Origin: Macrolepiota albuminosa
Lineage: Eukaryota > Basidiomycota > Agaricomycetes > Agaricales > Agaricaceae
Length of the DNA: 64,000 bases
Assembly: GCA_027475525.1 (NCBI GenBank)
Contig: JAMWFC010000054.1
Location: forward strand, 620,001 to 684,000
Direction of reading: 5' to 3'
The notes beneath the pieces were generated by a model. That model saw only the letters and a program-made list of their open reading frames with translations. It had not been told where the DNA came from and ran no database searches. Of this stretch, positions 21,013 to 32,239 are shown piece by piece. Each line of letters begins with the position of its first letter. Position 1 is the stretch's first letter. A program made the position numbers and the translations under genes.

Positions 21013-23560
21013 TCAGCCCCGACCACAAGGACCATGAAGTTCAAGACTCACGTCCAAATAACGCAAATGTTCTTGGTCATCTCCCCTAACTCCCGGATTC
21101 TGCGATTTCCCGATCTTCTCGAGTAATTTCACAATTTCATGTTTAGAAGAAAGTTCTCCGGGTTCGTCTGCAAAGAGCAAGTCTTTGTAAGTGTAGTTTT
21201 GATTTGGTTCGATTACTGTGAAAGTCGAAGAACATGCTCCAGCACACCAGATATCGTACGCAGTGTATTCGTCGGCCGGCTTGACGTCTCGAGAAGGGTT
21301 GCGCCGCGGTGGACTCAATATAGAGACACCTGATTCGGGAGAACCCAGAGCCATAACCATCCTTATGAAAGGAATGGGAGGCTGTTTGTCCGGAGGGTTG
21401 AAAATCCCTAGTATAAACGGGTCCATATGCGGTTCAAACAGGCGTCCTACGACTTTTGTGGTGTACTCAGAGGCGTTTCGAACTTGGCAAAGAATAACAG
21501 ACACGTTGTCTGGGCCAACGGGTTTTCGAGCATCGAAGACGAACGGGATGACCACATCCACTCCAGGTTGGTTTTTACGGCATAGTATTGCAGCACCACG
21601 TGCGATGAGTCCGTAGAGAGTGCCGCGGTTCATGGCAGAGGCGTGCTCGATCCTGATGAAGTGGTTGAAATGCACTTCTGAATGCTCAAAGCAACGTTCA
21701 AGCGAGACGTCATTGTCGGATTCATGTAGAAACATCGGGCGCCCTTCAAGAATATTCGAAAGGTGAGCTGCAGTAACATAGCGTTCTTCTTCGTCTTCAG
21801 CGACTTTAGTGCTTGGACCGTCCGACCGCAGCAAAGCGTTCAGAAAGCTGGTTAACTTCATGTTTCGGCCGTCCCCGGCGATTGCATCACGTGCCAGTAT
21901 GAACAGCAGTAGGGCTACCATCCGACCGCGATCGCCATTGTCCATAATGGAACCTTTCAGCACATCTCTAAGAAGATAGGCTTGATCAAATTTGAGCTGT
22001 CGGACGATGTAACGGGAACCCTCCGCCAAAATGGGTTCCGAGGCTGCGATGGTGATGACCGTTTCGTTGTCTTTTTCTATTGCAAGGCAAAAGCGCATGT
22101 GATGCTCTACCTGGTCGACTTCCAGCTTTCGTGACATTAACGTCGTGCGGTCAAAGCATAAGGGAATCCGGACGGACAAGATTGCTTCAAAAGGGTAATA
22201 AATATCCTCTGAGAACATAAAAATGACGGGGAGCAACCTACCGATGTAATCTAGGCCGATTAGTTCATGTCGGTCAATGTTGCGGCCACCCAGAAGCTTC
22301 GTGGCGGCAAAACCCACGATGTCCTGTTGTTCCTCCCAATCTCCTTCATTATAGCGTGTTCCAAACCTGTGCATCATGTCAAAAATTGTCAAAAGAGGCA
22401 ATGGCTCTTGACATGCAGTGGCCGGCCAAACTGGCACATCCATTCAACAGAAACCATATCTCGAAGAAAATGTACGTCCTTCCCCACTTTTCCGACTGCT
22501 AGTTGGTCGAAACCGATGTCTGTAAAAGGAGGGATGAATTGGGAGTTCTGGTAGTTGACGCCTAGAGAACGAGGCAGGGCATAATTATGCACGCCGTACG
22601 TAGAAATAAACACCGAAACTAGAGCTTTCACGTGAGTGATGTAATGTAACGCCCTTTGAAGGCAATGGAAGAAACTTTCTCCTTCCGCAATTGGATCTGT
22701 TATCGGTTCAAACAGCCCATGAACTTCGTCAACTGCAAAGACAACAGCTTCGTATCCCTTATCTTTAGCGCAGGAGGTCAACGCTTTAGCTTTGACCTCA
22801 AGGAAATGTTCCTGCATCATTCAGTGAGCAGATAGCGATAAATGTGACAAGCGGAGTACTTGAGGAGACGACTTGATCTGATTTTCTTGATTTTCAGCCA
22901 TGTCCAAAATTCTGTTATAGAACTCGACGCGGTAACTGCCTTGCGATTTATAGGATAAACCAGCGGACATAAGGAATCTAAACTTTTCTGCTGGCGAACT
23001 GTTCAGGTGTGAGGAATCGTGCTCAGGAATTTTACGTATTTCATCGTCGATGTTTTCGAGAACTTCTTTGGTGCATGTGAAGACTGCTGACAAGAACGAA
23101 AGACATCTCAACGTCACCGCGTCAGACGTGCGTGATTCAGATGAGTAAAAGTAAGATAGAACTTGACCGTCAGATGGGGGAAACCCTAAAAACCGAGAAC
23201 CATGGTGAACAACATAGATCAAGAAGAAAAGATACGACTGCTTTGCCTGTATGTTGGAAAGGTCGGAGATTGAGAGGAATCACAACCAATTTTTTGGCCA
23301 GTTCGTCAATCATGCGAGATTTTCCGGTTCCCGGAAAGGTCGGAGATTGAGAGGAATCACAACCAATTTTTTGGCCAGTTCGTCAATCATGCGAGATTTC
23401 CGGTTCCCGACGACTGGAAAATAGGGATGGCTTGTGCATAAAAGGTCTGGGGTTTTTTGGATGCATAGAATAGAATAATTTCTTCCAAGGCCTTGGATGC
23501 TAAGCCTTTATATTCAACACCCCAAGAACGTTCCGTTGCTTGGACGATCTCAGACTAGAT
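21013..23560 (-). CDS. P-loop NTPase with C-terminal nuclease-like domain, copy A
   Basis: Minus-strand multi-exon gene. Walker A is GTGKSRMIDE near 23320 and Walker B is VVFAVDEVHGL near 22740. The C-terminal part has a restriction-nuclease-like pattern, RGAAILCRKNQPGVDVVIP followed by VSVILCQVRN, where the usual QxK is QxR. This architecture resembles the NTPase plus REase proteins of Crinkler-type lineage that are expanded in fungi; function in this organism is unknown. Exons: 21013-22366, 22417-22811, 22860 to about 23168, then upstream exons including SWGVEYKGLASKALEEII. The intron 22367-22416 uses a GC donor (GCATGT); 22812-22859 is GT-AG. A 77-bp assembly duplication (23256-23409) falls on Walker A: one unit is in frame, the other lacks one T. 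The first exon and start are unresolved. It differs strongly from copies B and C. Confidence 0.6.
22367..22416 (-). other. GC-AG intron in NTPase copy A
   Basis: Removing this 50-nt segment (donor GCATGT, acceptor CACAG) joins QFGRPL to FGTRYNEGDW in frame. Copies B and C have a 58-nt GT-AG intron at the identical place, after FGRPL. Confidence 0.75.
23256..23409. repeat. 77-bp tandem duplication (assembly junction) over Walker A
   Basis: Unit starts are 23256 and 23333, period 77. The second unit is one T shorter in a T run (GAGATTTCC versus GAGATTTTCC). It duplicates the P-loop region of NTPase copy A. Confidence 0.9.
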
Positions 23561-23958
23561 TTGTTACCTTGCCTAAGATACGTACCTCCGACACCTGTAT
23601 AACGCATCTGAAACATGAGCGTGTGAGAGAGAAGACCTCTCGTGTGATCATGTGACGGGGGGGAGGATACTTATGCCCCGCGGGTAGAGCTGAGTCAGCT
23701 GAAGCTGATGACTGGGACGCGACGGATATGGCCGCTCGGGTGGGAGGACCATATGCTTGCGAATTCGCTGACTGACGCCACCGTTGGCGCATACGCGCGA
23801 AGTGAATGTATTGTAGACTAATGAATAAAACTAACTAACAGACCTGCCCACGCGACGATCAGCCCGTTGGCCAAAGAAAAGTCATCAGCTATTCGACTCC
23901 TAAAGGTACGCTGGCCCGCGCGTGGGCTGAACTGCTGGCAGGATTGTTTACGTCCTGC

Positions 23959-24066
23959 GGAAAATCTCCTTGAATTGGGACTCCGACTTCGGCATAGCAT
24001 TGCCGAATCCTTGTCATCTGAGCTGTTTACGTTCTGCAGTGTCTTGTGCTCTGTCATGTGTTTCGA
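23959..24066 (-). repeat. 107-bp direct repeat flanking NTPase copy A, right copy
   Basis: Partner of 20630-20737. It lies upstream of copy A in gene orientation, and its minus-strand frame begins MTEHKTLQNVNSSDDKDS, so it may be the first exon of copy A or of the family. Confidence 0.65.
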
Positions 24067-24445
24067 TATGTTCGTAAGTTAAGCCGATGATACCGACGTG
24101 TACTTTCGTAATTTGCTCCACCGACTGTTGGAATGTTAAAAACACTTTAGTATTAAAGCGAGGTCCGAAAAGCCGATGGTGCTCATGGAGCCACTTTTCG
24201 GCCGATCACGCACTCCAGCAAGTATATTTACTGACGTACTTCCGAGTTCTACGGATATCGATACATAATAACTTGGGTATTGAAAGCCAAGTCTTTGGGA
24301 CACGTTATGGCTTCAATTCTCTCGTACCGGTCGCTGGCATGCTCGTCTCATTCTAAAAGTCTCTTCAGGTCGCAGGTCGCGTCAGTTGGATGATCCGCTA
24401 CCCTGGTAATTGTACTGACGTGGTCGTAGGACATTCGCCACTGTA

Positions 24446-26020
24446 ATGGACAGGTCACATAACCTTCCATTGTCCGGAATTCGTGTGCTTGAGATGGGCC
24501 AATTGATTGCGGGTCCTTTTGCGGGTCAACTCCTCGGGTCAGCCCCTGTCTTGCCTGTCGTCCTTCCTGAGGCTCACGAACTACCCACGTTCAGGCAATT
24601 TGGTGCGGAAATCATCAAGGTGGAACCTCCTAGAACTGGTGATCCATTGCGCGTTTGGCGTGAGCTAGATGAAGATGGGACTAGCCCATGGTTTAGAAGT
24701 ATAGCACGAAACAAGAAGAGTGTAGCGATAGATATGAGAAAACCAGAAGGCCGAGAGTGCGTATTTTTGATTTTTGTCTGTCCCACTCCAAGTCCGAACA
24801 TGACGACGCTTCAGACTTGTCAAACAACTCGCCATCAAAAGTGACGTCGTCATCGAGAACTTCAAGCCAGGCAGTATGTTCTCGACTAAAAACACATACA
24901 AACCTCTCACGAATGTTATATTTAGCGCTTGAGAGATGGGGACTCGGACCAGCGGATTTACGTTCGCGAAATCCGTCGCTTATATTTACCCGTGTGAGTG
25001 GATACGGCCAGACGGGTCCGTGGGCTCCACGCCCTGGGTATGCTTCCGTGTGTGAAGCAGAGTCCGGTTTTCGATACATCAATGGATTCCCCGATCCTGA
25101 AACGCAGGGACTGGACGGCCCGCCTGTTAGACCTAATATTAGCCTGGGAGATTCGATCGCTGGTCTGCATGCAGCATTCGGCACCGTATGCTTATTTTAT
25201 CGTGTGCATCGTAATCCTCATGTGCCATGCTAGGTACTGGCTTTGTTGGGACGGCAAAGACAGTCGACTCAGCCAGGCACAACAGTAGATGTCAGCATCG
25301 TTGAAAGGTATGTACTGGCTTTGCTCGCGTGCTACTTGGAGCTACATCCCTCTCCAGCATGCTTAACCTCATGGAAGGTATTATTCCGGAATATGACCGT
25401 AAGGGAAAGGTAAGCCAAAGTTCGAATTCGTTGAATCCAGTTCTGACTTCTACTAGACACGCGGACCTTCAGGCTCCTCAGTGACTGGCATCGTTCCGAC
25501 AAACGCATACCCATGCATGCCCGACCCATCTTCTCCCTTAATACCGACGTACGTCGTCATCGGCGCCAACGGAGACTCGATCTATAACCGCTTGATGGAA
25601 GTTGTCAAACGACCCGACCTCGTAGGGCCCAAGTACGAACAAAACCACCATCGAGTCGCACGACAGTCCGAAATCGAGGAAGCCATCTCAAATTGGACTC
25701 GGCAGCACACCGTTGACGAAGTGATCGAAGTCATGAACAAGGTCGGGGTACCAGTGGGTCGGGTAGTGACTGTTAAAGAAGTCGTAGAAGGCGAGCAGAT
25801 CAAGGCGCGAGGTGCCGTGCGAGACGTTTGGGTAGGCGGTGAGGATAAAGGATGGAACGTCAAGATGCAAGGGACGTTCCCTGTCCTTGATGGCGTTGAC
25901 CCACAACCTAAGTGGGCGGGTCCAGACCTTGGCTTTCATACGGACGAGGTATTAATGGACAATCTGGGGCTTTCATCCGATGCCCTTGCGAAGCTGAGGG
26001 CTGAGAAGGTAATTGGCTGA
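24446..26020 (+). CDS. Class III (CaiB/BaiF) CoA-transferase
   Basis: Family III CoA-transferases move CoA between carboxylic acids through an aspartyl intermediate. The start GIRVLEMGQLIAGPFAGQLL, then FGAEIIKVEPP, NKKSVAIDM, VVIENFKPG and the likely catalytic Asp in ISLGDSIAGLH are typical. Seven exons: 24446-24537, 24595-24756, 24815-24873, 24926-25185, 25234-25307, 25358-25410 and 25457-26020. The first intron is 57 nt, so reading through it stays in frame. Phases agree everywhere except exon 6, which has one base too many: after LNLMEG the expected IIPEYDRKGK is one base out of frame near 25380. This is either a recent frameshift or a sequence error. The C-terminal exon (TGIVPTNAY onward) is intact. 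About 420 residues are expected, normal for the family. The natural CoA acceptor is not predictable. Confidence 0.8.
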
Positions 26021-26577
26021 GGGTTGCTCTAATCGCTTTTGGACTTCAACTTGAGGCCTGTATAATTTGCTGTTACCGCATATGTCATATTCTATCTTGT
26101 ACTTATATTTAGCCTTCATAGATCGTCGGGAAAGTCGACCAAGTTATGGGAATGTCTTACTGAATACGGAAAGTTTGGCTTTATTAAGACAGGCAGCGCG
26201 AATCACACTGATCTTTCTGAGGCTTCTCGTCTGTGATCGCTTTCATCGCGTTCCAAATGAACCTCGAAGTCAACGATTTGATCATCAGAGGAAGAGGAAT
26301 CTATGAGCAGATTGATTGAAAACCATCAGCCTTCTCTTGAGATCAGGTTCAAAGAAGTAGTCAAACTCAATTTGTCCATTGTAGAAGTGCTACAAATCAA
26401 ACAGGAATACAGACAAGTCGCAGGTTCAAAGAAGTAGTCAAACTCAATTTGTCCATTGTAGAAGTGCTACAAATCAAACAGGAATACAGACAAGTCGATA
26501 AAGTCTCTTGTAACGGTGGACGCAGGAAATTCATTGCCACATAAAACCAACGATAGCTTCAACGTCAGGATTCTCTG
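26021..26577. other. Intergenic between convergent genes
   Basis: No gene is seen. The stretch contains the 77-bp duplication at 26344-26497 and the 3' ends of the CoA-transferase and lactonase genes. Confidence 0.5.
26344..26497. repeat. Exact 77-bp tandem duplication (assembly junction)
   Basis: Units 26344-26420 and 26421-26497 are identical and lie in non-coding sequence. Confidence 0.9.
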
Positions 26578-27695
26578 CTACACCTTGAGATTCCTGCCAC
26601 CCTCAATCCTTTCAAACACCTTCACACCTCCGCCTTTACCGCCACCCGCAACAAGCCACTTGTCATCAGGGCCTCCAAAGAGCATACCGCGGAGATGCTT
26701 GAGACCTGATCTGACCTCCTTCACCAGCTCTAAGGTATCCGGTCCAGATATAGCGAAGATTGAGATGATGTCACCTTCCGGTGACGGGTCGTTGCGATTG
26801 GAAAGATAGAGATATGGCGTAGGGTATGTGGAGTTAGGCATTGGGATCAGAAGCTCAGCCGCAAGCATATCGTTTGGTCGAGGAGGCGGGTTTGACATCG
26901 TTGCCACTGACTTGACAAGCGTAGGGGCCTCAGGATAAGGAGGGAATCGATGTTTGACAAGGACACTGCTCAATTCAAGCACTGTATACAAGCACCCGTC
27001 TTCTTTTCGCGTCAGCAGAGCACCGGGAAAGTGACGAATTTCACATACCGTAGAAAGCGACGTGACGCGGCCCTCCGCCTGACGCGTGAGGAATACCGCC
27101 TTGCTGTACTAACGAGCCAGTCCGATCTAACTTGAACCTCCGGACCTCATCCACTCCTAGGTCAGGTACCAGAAGCTCGTTATATTCCTCGATGATAATT
27201 ACTTGGTGTGGATGCGATGCCTCCTGCCTGGAACGGTTGGGCCCCGAGCCCGTGAACTGAATTGAACTTGGAGAGGAGGCCAGTATATAAGGCGCTTTCG
27301 AGGAAATAGGAAGAGTAGATACAGTGCCGGAAGAGTACTTTTTGCAGCGCATACATTACACTTTTATCAATTGCAGTAAAAATGGGACTCACATTACCAA
27401 TGTATAGGGTATCTTTTGTAGCAAGTAACGTGCACGGGTCTGCCCCTCCACTGGGCACTTCTTTAGCTACAATCTTTCCTTTACCTTCTTTATCAAATTT
27501 CAAGGCGATAATTTTGCCATCAGATTGTTCGAGACCAGTAAAGACGAGCGAACGATCATCAGGATGAAACGTGAGCCATGACGGATGGTGTCCAACAGTG
27601 ACAGTAGAGGAGACAGCGAGGCTCGCAGTGTCAGGATCGAACGCAAGGGTTGAAATCTCGTTGGTATAAGACGCTGTAAAGATAAGATGGACCAT
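26578..27695 (-). CDS. Lactonase-family seven-bladed beta-propeller protein
   Basis: The family (PF10282 type) includes 6-phosphogluconolactonases and fungal 3-carboxy-cis,cis-muconate cyclase of aromatic breakdown. The N-terminus MVHLIFTASYTNEISTLAF, then TVGHHPSWLTFHPD, GGADPCTLLATKDTLYIGNY, HPHQVIIIEEYNELLVPDLG, GIPHASGGGPRHVAFY and a C-terminal LYLSNRN and GGVKVF segment follow the repeated blade pattern. Exons are 27393-27695, 27049-27337 and 26578-26981; introns of 55 nt (27338-27392) and 67 nt (26982-27048) are GT-AG. The spliced frame is 996 nt, 331 residues, a little short for the family but uninterrupted. No signal peptide is evident. It is convergent with the CoA-transferase gene. 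The substrate cannot be chosen from sequence alone. Confidence 0.8.
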
Positions 27696-27699
27696 GGAT

Positions 27700-29205
27700 G
27701 ATGATGCAGTTCAACGATGATTGATTATTTAAGTGATCAGGTTGACCCGATTATTCGCCGCATCGCCGTTGTAGCAGGGAGTCTCTAGACCTCAGAAGTC
27801 GGTCGTTTCTCGGAGATATAGTACGAGAAGGTAACGAGAACAACTCAATCGAAGTTCAAAGCCAGAAATGGGGGGGTACGAAAACCTATCCTCTCGGGGT
27901 AGCCTTTTTATACCTATTCTACGATTTCTTGGGATCGTCGATTCCCAGCCTACACGCTCTGCATCGCCGATTTCCACCTGAATTTGCATCTCGACCGTCG
28001 GTCGGTCTCATAATCCTCAAACCTTATTGTTCCCTTGCCATAATTGTCCAAACGACTTCCCAATTTATCCATTCCAACTTTCCTTCCGTAATCCCCCACG
28101 TAATTGTTCCCTTGCCATAATTGTCCAAACGACTTCCCAATTTATCCATTCCAACTTTCCTTCCGTAATCCCCCACGTACACCTTTTTACCGCTTTTATG
28201 AGTAACCTTTTCAATCATGTCGCCTGTTATTCTTCATTTCAGCCTGCTTCCATCTGTAAGATTCGCTCCTCTACCACACCGTCCCTGATGATAGATTGTG
28301 TCTTCATAAAAAACAAATACGTCATTAATGATCGAAGAGTGATGGACCTGAAAAGATCGAGCACGTAGGCGGGTAGAACTTCACGAATCAAGAGGTTCAG
28401 ATAATGTAACTGAAATCACTATTTATCGAGCCAAGAGATTCCTGGGACCTAATGCCTGAGTGAGCTAGGGTATACCGATTATTTCTCAAGCACTTGAGCA
28501 AAGGAAAACACAGAAAATATTCGAGCAAGTTTTGAACGAGATTCCGTGTCCGAGAATTTCCCGGTAAGAAAGTGTTGCGCCGTACACATCCGAGGAAGGC
28601 TCTTTATCCGATGTCCAAATATGAAAGAGGAGGAGGGAGAGTGCAGTATACTGACGTAGACTTAGCCTGGAGGAGTTTTGGAAGAACAGAAAAAAAAGGT
28701 TAAAGTCGCATCACGGAGAATTATTACGTCAAGAGTCCGAAATTCTCCCCGACATTTCTCGATCCTATAATAGACACGAAACAGTCTGTCGAGGTCGGTT
28801 GGATTGTGGAAGGTAAGGTGTGAAGGAGCTATGTGATGTTTTCAACGTGTCTGTAGATCCACACCGATTCACATCGCACGTCTAGATGCTTGAATCACGG
28901 ATGAAACGATGGCGATTAGATGCCGGATATATGTATAACCTCAAAGATAAGGATAAACGAGAGCTGTCAGAGAAACTACAATAGTCAACCAAGGACCAAC
29001 CACAATCAATCCATCGATATCATATGCCAGAAAGAGAAGATGACTGTAGTGGATTCTCGTCTTTCGTGGCGGCGCATTTGGAGCCATTTGCGTGGATAGA
29101 TCAGCTCGGGACGCAATTTATCGCACTTCTGAGTAGGAATCGAGAAGCATGAATGCCCAGAAAAACCAGCGATCATGTTTAAACGACGCCTTAAAATTCG
29201 ACCTT
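27700..29205. other. Gene-free stretch
   Basis: No coding region is supported. It contains the 77-bp duplication at 28026-28179 and presumably the promoter of the lactonase gene at its left end. A C-run near 27870 is simple sequence. Confidence 0.5.
28026..28179. repeat. Exact 77-bp tandem duplication (assembly junction)
   Basis: Units 28026-28102 and 28103-28179 are identical and non-coding. Confidence 0.9.
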
Positions 29206-29213
29206 CAATAATC

Positions 29214-30458
29214 TCACCACCACACTGCACCTTCCATCAGTCTCCTTCCTGTGCGTACCACCTTTGCACTTTTGACCTGTCCGTCCTCTGCAAACTCAGC
29301 TCCCACATCCACGACGCCACCGGGGTGGCGAAGTCTGACCATTCCCGCCTTAATCTTATCAGACTCCTGACATATCTCCCATGCTAACGAGTCTCGAATG
29401 TTTGACGCGACGCCAACACATAGGCCAACTGTCATTGGAACTGCCTTGTGCAAGACCCCCATTGACAAGGCATAGATCACGATGTCTACTTGTTGTGTCT
29501 GATCATCATCGGTGTGTGGAGCTCGAAGGATCGCTATTTTAGGCTGCGCTTGTGCAGCAGGGTCAAGTCCCATCTTAACGGCGGCGGCGCGGCGAATCTG
29601 TTCCAGTATGACACCAACTTCTGTTGACTTTCCTTCAATGTACTCTGCCAATGGAAGGAACTCGGCGAGGTCGGAATAACTAACCAAGACAGTGGGGTTT
29701 GTAGCATCTATACAGGAGCATCTGACGGTCCTTTCATCGCACCCTTGGGATGGCAGGATCGTCAGATGATCTACAGATGAACCAGTAGGCAGTAGCTTTC
29801 CTGTCCGTGCCCCAGCTGGATTGACGAACTCCAAGACGATAGTAGATGCTTTTCCCGGCACACCCGCAATCTCAGATTCCGGGCTGTCTAGTAATGGCGT
29901 AGGTGGGTTGGACAACGAAACAGGAAAGGTAGTGTCGATGATCTTGGAGGTATTGGTATTCAAAGAGCGAACGGTAAGATGTGTTCCGGTTGTATGGGGT
30001 GTACAAATGCCCTGGTCGACAGCAAAGACGCCTATCATACTAGACAGGTTCCCGCAATTCCCCGAATAGTCAATGCTAGAATCCCGTATTCCGACTTGGA
30101 CAAAAGTATATTCCACGTCAATCCCTTCTTCCTTCTGCGAGGGTGTCGGAGCTCCAACAACGCAAATCTTTGAAAGACTAGAAACGCCTCCTCCCATGCC
30201 ATTCAATTGTCGTCCGTATTCTGGATCTGGGGAACCCATGATACCTAGAAAGATTCGATCCCATTGCGAAATATCTGCAGGAAGATTTGATTTGTTCAGG
30301 AAAATGCCTTTCGACGTCCCACCGCGTAAAAATGAAGCAGGAAGAGGATTTGAAGTGCTCGAGCTTGACATTCTGAGACTACATCGCGTTACAATAGCTT
30401 GGTGAGTCCTCCTTTTCAAGGCGGGATATCGCCAAATTGATATGGGCAAGCGATTCAT
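29214..30458 (-). CDS. PrpF-family isomerase/tautomerase, probably mitochondrial
   Basis: PrpF-family enzymes isomerise small unsaturated di- and tricarboxylates (2-methylaconitate isomerase, 4-oxalomesaconate tautomerase, fungal aconitate-delta-isomerase Adi1). The signature motifs are FLRGGTSKG and DYSGNCGN (residues 14-22 and 101-108 counted from the ATG at 30371), followed by the internal repeat with VRCSCIDATNPTVLV and the end RHPGGVVDVGAEF. The frame is intronless. Two starts are plausible: 30371 (385 residues, cytosolic) or 30458, which adds 29 residues rich in Arg and free of acidic residues (MNRLPISIWRYPALKRRTHQ...), a good mitochondrial presequence. The open frame extends further upstream to 30656, but that part has no similarity to the family. 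Substrate is unknown. Confidence 0.85.
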   Translation of the reverse strand: MNRLPISIWRYPALKRRTHQAIVTRCSLRMSSSSTSNPLPASFLRGGTSKGIFLNKSNLPADISQWDRIFLGIMGSPDPEYGRQLNGMGGGVSSLSKICVVGAPTPSQKEEGIDVEYTFVQVGIRDSSIDYSGNCGNLSSMIGVFAVDQGICTPHTTGTHLTVRSLNTNTSKIIDTTFPVSLSNPPTPLLDSPESEIAGVPGKASTIVLEFVNPAGARTGKLLPTGSSVDHLTILPSQGCDERTVRCSCIDATNPTVLVSYSDLAEFLPLAEYIEGKSTEVGVILEQIRRAAAVKMGLDPAAQAQPKIAILRAPHTDDDQTQQVDIVIYALSMGVLHKAVPMTVGLCVGVASNIRDSLAWEICQESDKIKAGMVRLRHPGGVVDVGAEFAEDGQVKSAKVVRTGRRLMEGAVWW

Positions 30459-30469
30459 GTGTCTACCCA

Positions 30470-31570
30470 CCCTTGATTTTGTCCGTGAGACCAGTTGGCT
30501 CGTGACAAATCGGCCCGAGTTACCGGATGATTGTTTACTGATGTTTCTTCCCAATTGAGTTTTGCGCGCTTTGACTCCAAGCATGGGGTGGCTTTGCTCT
30601 CCGTTGACTTCTCTTGTCCACAAAATCGTTGTCTCCAGAGTCGTTACTAAGCACAACTACAAAATCAACTTGTCGTGGAATACTTTTTTATGCAAGTGTA
30701 TACACAGATATCAAGCTGGTGTGCACTTCTGTGCACCGAATTTCTCGTTGAATACATTTCGTTAATTATTTCTGTCATCAACGAATAGAAGAAAACCAAT
30801 TGAACAACATGGATTTGTACCGTTCCATGACCTTGTTTGTAGGCATTGGTCGCATGGTTGCTGCTGATTTGTACTCAAGAGGTGAAAGTTTTCATTGGGG
30901 TGAGCTTTTTGCAAGGGTGATGAGGTTGCGGCAATGAATTATTGTGTCAGGAGAAATGGGTAGTCCAAGCCTTTGATCATATCCAATGGACATGGACGCG
31001 GTTGATCTTATCATAATCACAAATCTTATCTCAAATTCCCAAAACGTTCTGATTTTGAGGAAAGAAACTTGTCTTCGTCGTCGTGTATTAAGGGTTCACC
31101 CGACAGGCTATCGATTTGAAGCCAGGCTCTCTACTGGCACTACTCACAGCGTGTGGGAGGCATATCGCGGTGCATTGTTTCTTTTTCGTAGTTACTATGG
31201 TCAATCATTGATGTTCTTTACGTCAAGTACACCAAATTGGTCTAGAAATGAGATATCTTCTCAGCGTATGACAGCTCTCATCAATCTCTTCCTGTTCAGG
31301 TATAGTCTGCGCTGTGTGGAAACGTGAAGCATGTGGTATTTATTACAGAGCACCTCATGGCCTGATTTTCGTCTCGAACTGTCGTTCTGCAAGAGCTGGC
31401 TTCTCGTTCTGACTCTATCACGCATTCCTGGGCCTTGGACGCCACTCTTTTCGTTCAATTGTTCAAAGGAGAGTGCTCCACGTTTATTCAAAGGAACCTG
31501 GTAAAGAAATCTAAGTGAGTTTCGAAGTAGTTCGTGAGAGAATGTACTCATGAACAGTACCTGAAGTACG
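30470..31570. other. No identified gene
   Basis: Upstream of the PrpF gene and of the membrane protein at 31577. Frames such as 30986-31327 show no family. An extracellular 5' exon of the 31577 gene might hide here, but no convincing splice chain was found. Confidence 0.4.
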
Positions 31571-31576
31571 TACATC

Positions 31577-32233
31577 ATGTCTAGTAGCTATTCCTCTATG
31601 TCAAACACCCCTTCAAGCCTGGCTACACCAACTCAGCCCCCAGCCCCACATGATAGCCGTTTTACCATTGTTGGGGTAGTTTTAGGAATAATTGGGCTAC
31701 TATGCGTCGCTGGTGTCATTTATGCAACGATGCGGATGAAACGTACAAAACAAAGAGTCCTCTGTGAATCGGAGTGGTGTACGTCGACATTACCAAAAAG
31801 GAGCTTGGACCGTCATCATCCTGCGGTACAGATCACCCCGTTCGGGTCTGAAGCTCCTCGATTTAGTACGTTTCTCGGTCCATCATAAGCTTTACAGCTG
31901 AACTTCGGATTGGATATAGAACATATTCCCGGTTCGAATATGCGAATAGCAACGCGAAGACACGATGGTGTATGGCAATTCTCTGACCCACGGGATTCCT
32001 CAACACCTTCGGGGGTCTCGGAAATCGATGTCATGCCACCACCTTCGTCCGCGAAGGGAGTATTTCTTCCTCCTGTTTACACGTTGGGCTCGACGTCTTC
32101 TTGGAAACTTCGTTTTGACTATGAAAGTCATCATCAATTCAATGTCGATCCTCCCCCACCTACTTATGGATTACATGATAGTAGTGACCTAATCTCGTCT
32201 CACAAGGAACGTACGCCGGAGCTCATGAAGTAG
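31577..32233 (+). CDS. Single-pass membrane protein, two exons, function unknown
   Basis: Exon 1 (31577-31865) has a Ser/Thr/Pro-rich segment (SNTPSSLATPTQPPAPH), one hydrophobic helix (IVGVVLGIIGLLCVAGVIY) and a basic stop-transfer end (MRMKRTKQR). A 54-nt GT-AG intron (31866-31919) joins in frame to exon 2 (31920-32233), a cytosolic tail rich in Pro/Ser/Asp with SSAKGVFLPPVYTLG and DPPPPTYGL. This is the layout of the many basidiomycete wall-facing single-pass proteins, which usually have a longer secreted N-terminal domain; that domain may be missing here or start in an unseen upstream exon. Confidence 0.5.
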
Positions 32234-32239
32234 ACTTCG

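Noticed and set aside
20630..24066. An LTR retrotransposon bounded by the 107-bp repeats
   Set aside because: Repeats are too short, do not start TG and end CA, and the enclosed gene is an NTPase with introns, not gag-pol.
24538..24594. The 19-residue insertion after AGQLLG in the CoA-transferase as a real loop
   Set aside because: It is bounded by GT and CAG, is exactly 57 nt, and its removal gives the usual LLGQFGAEIIKVEPP.
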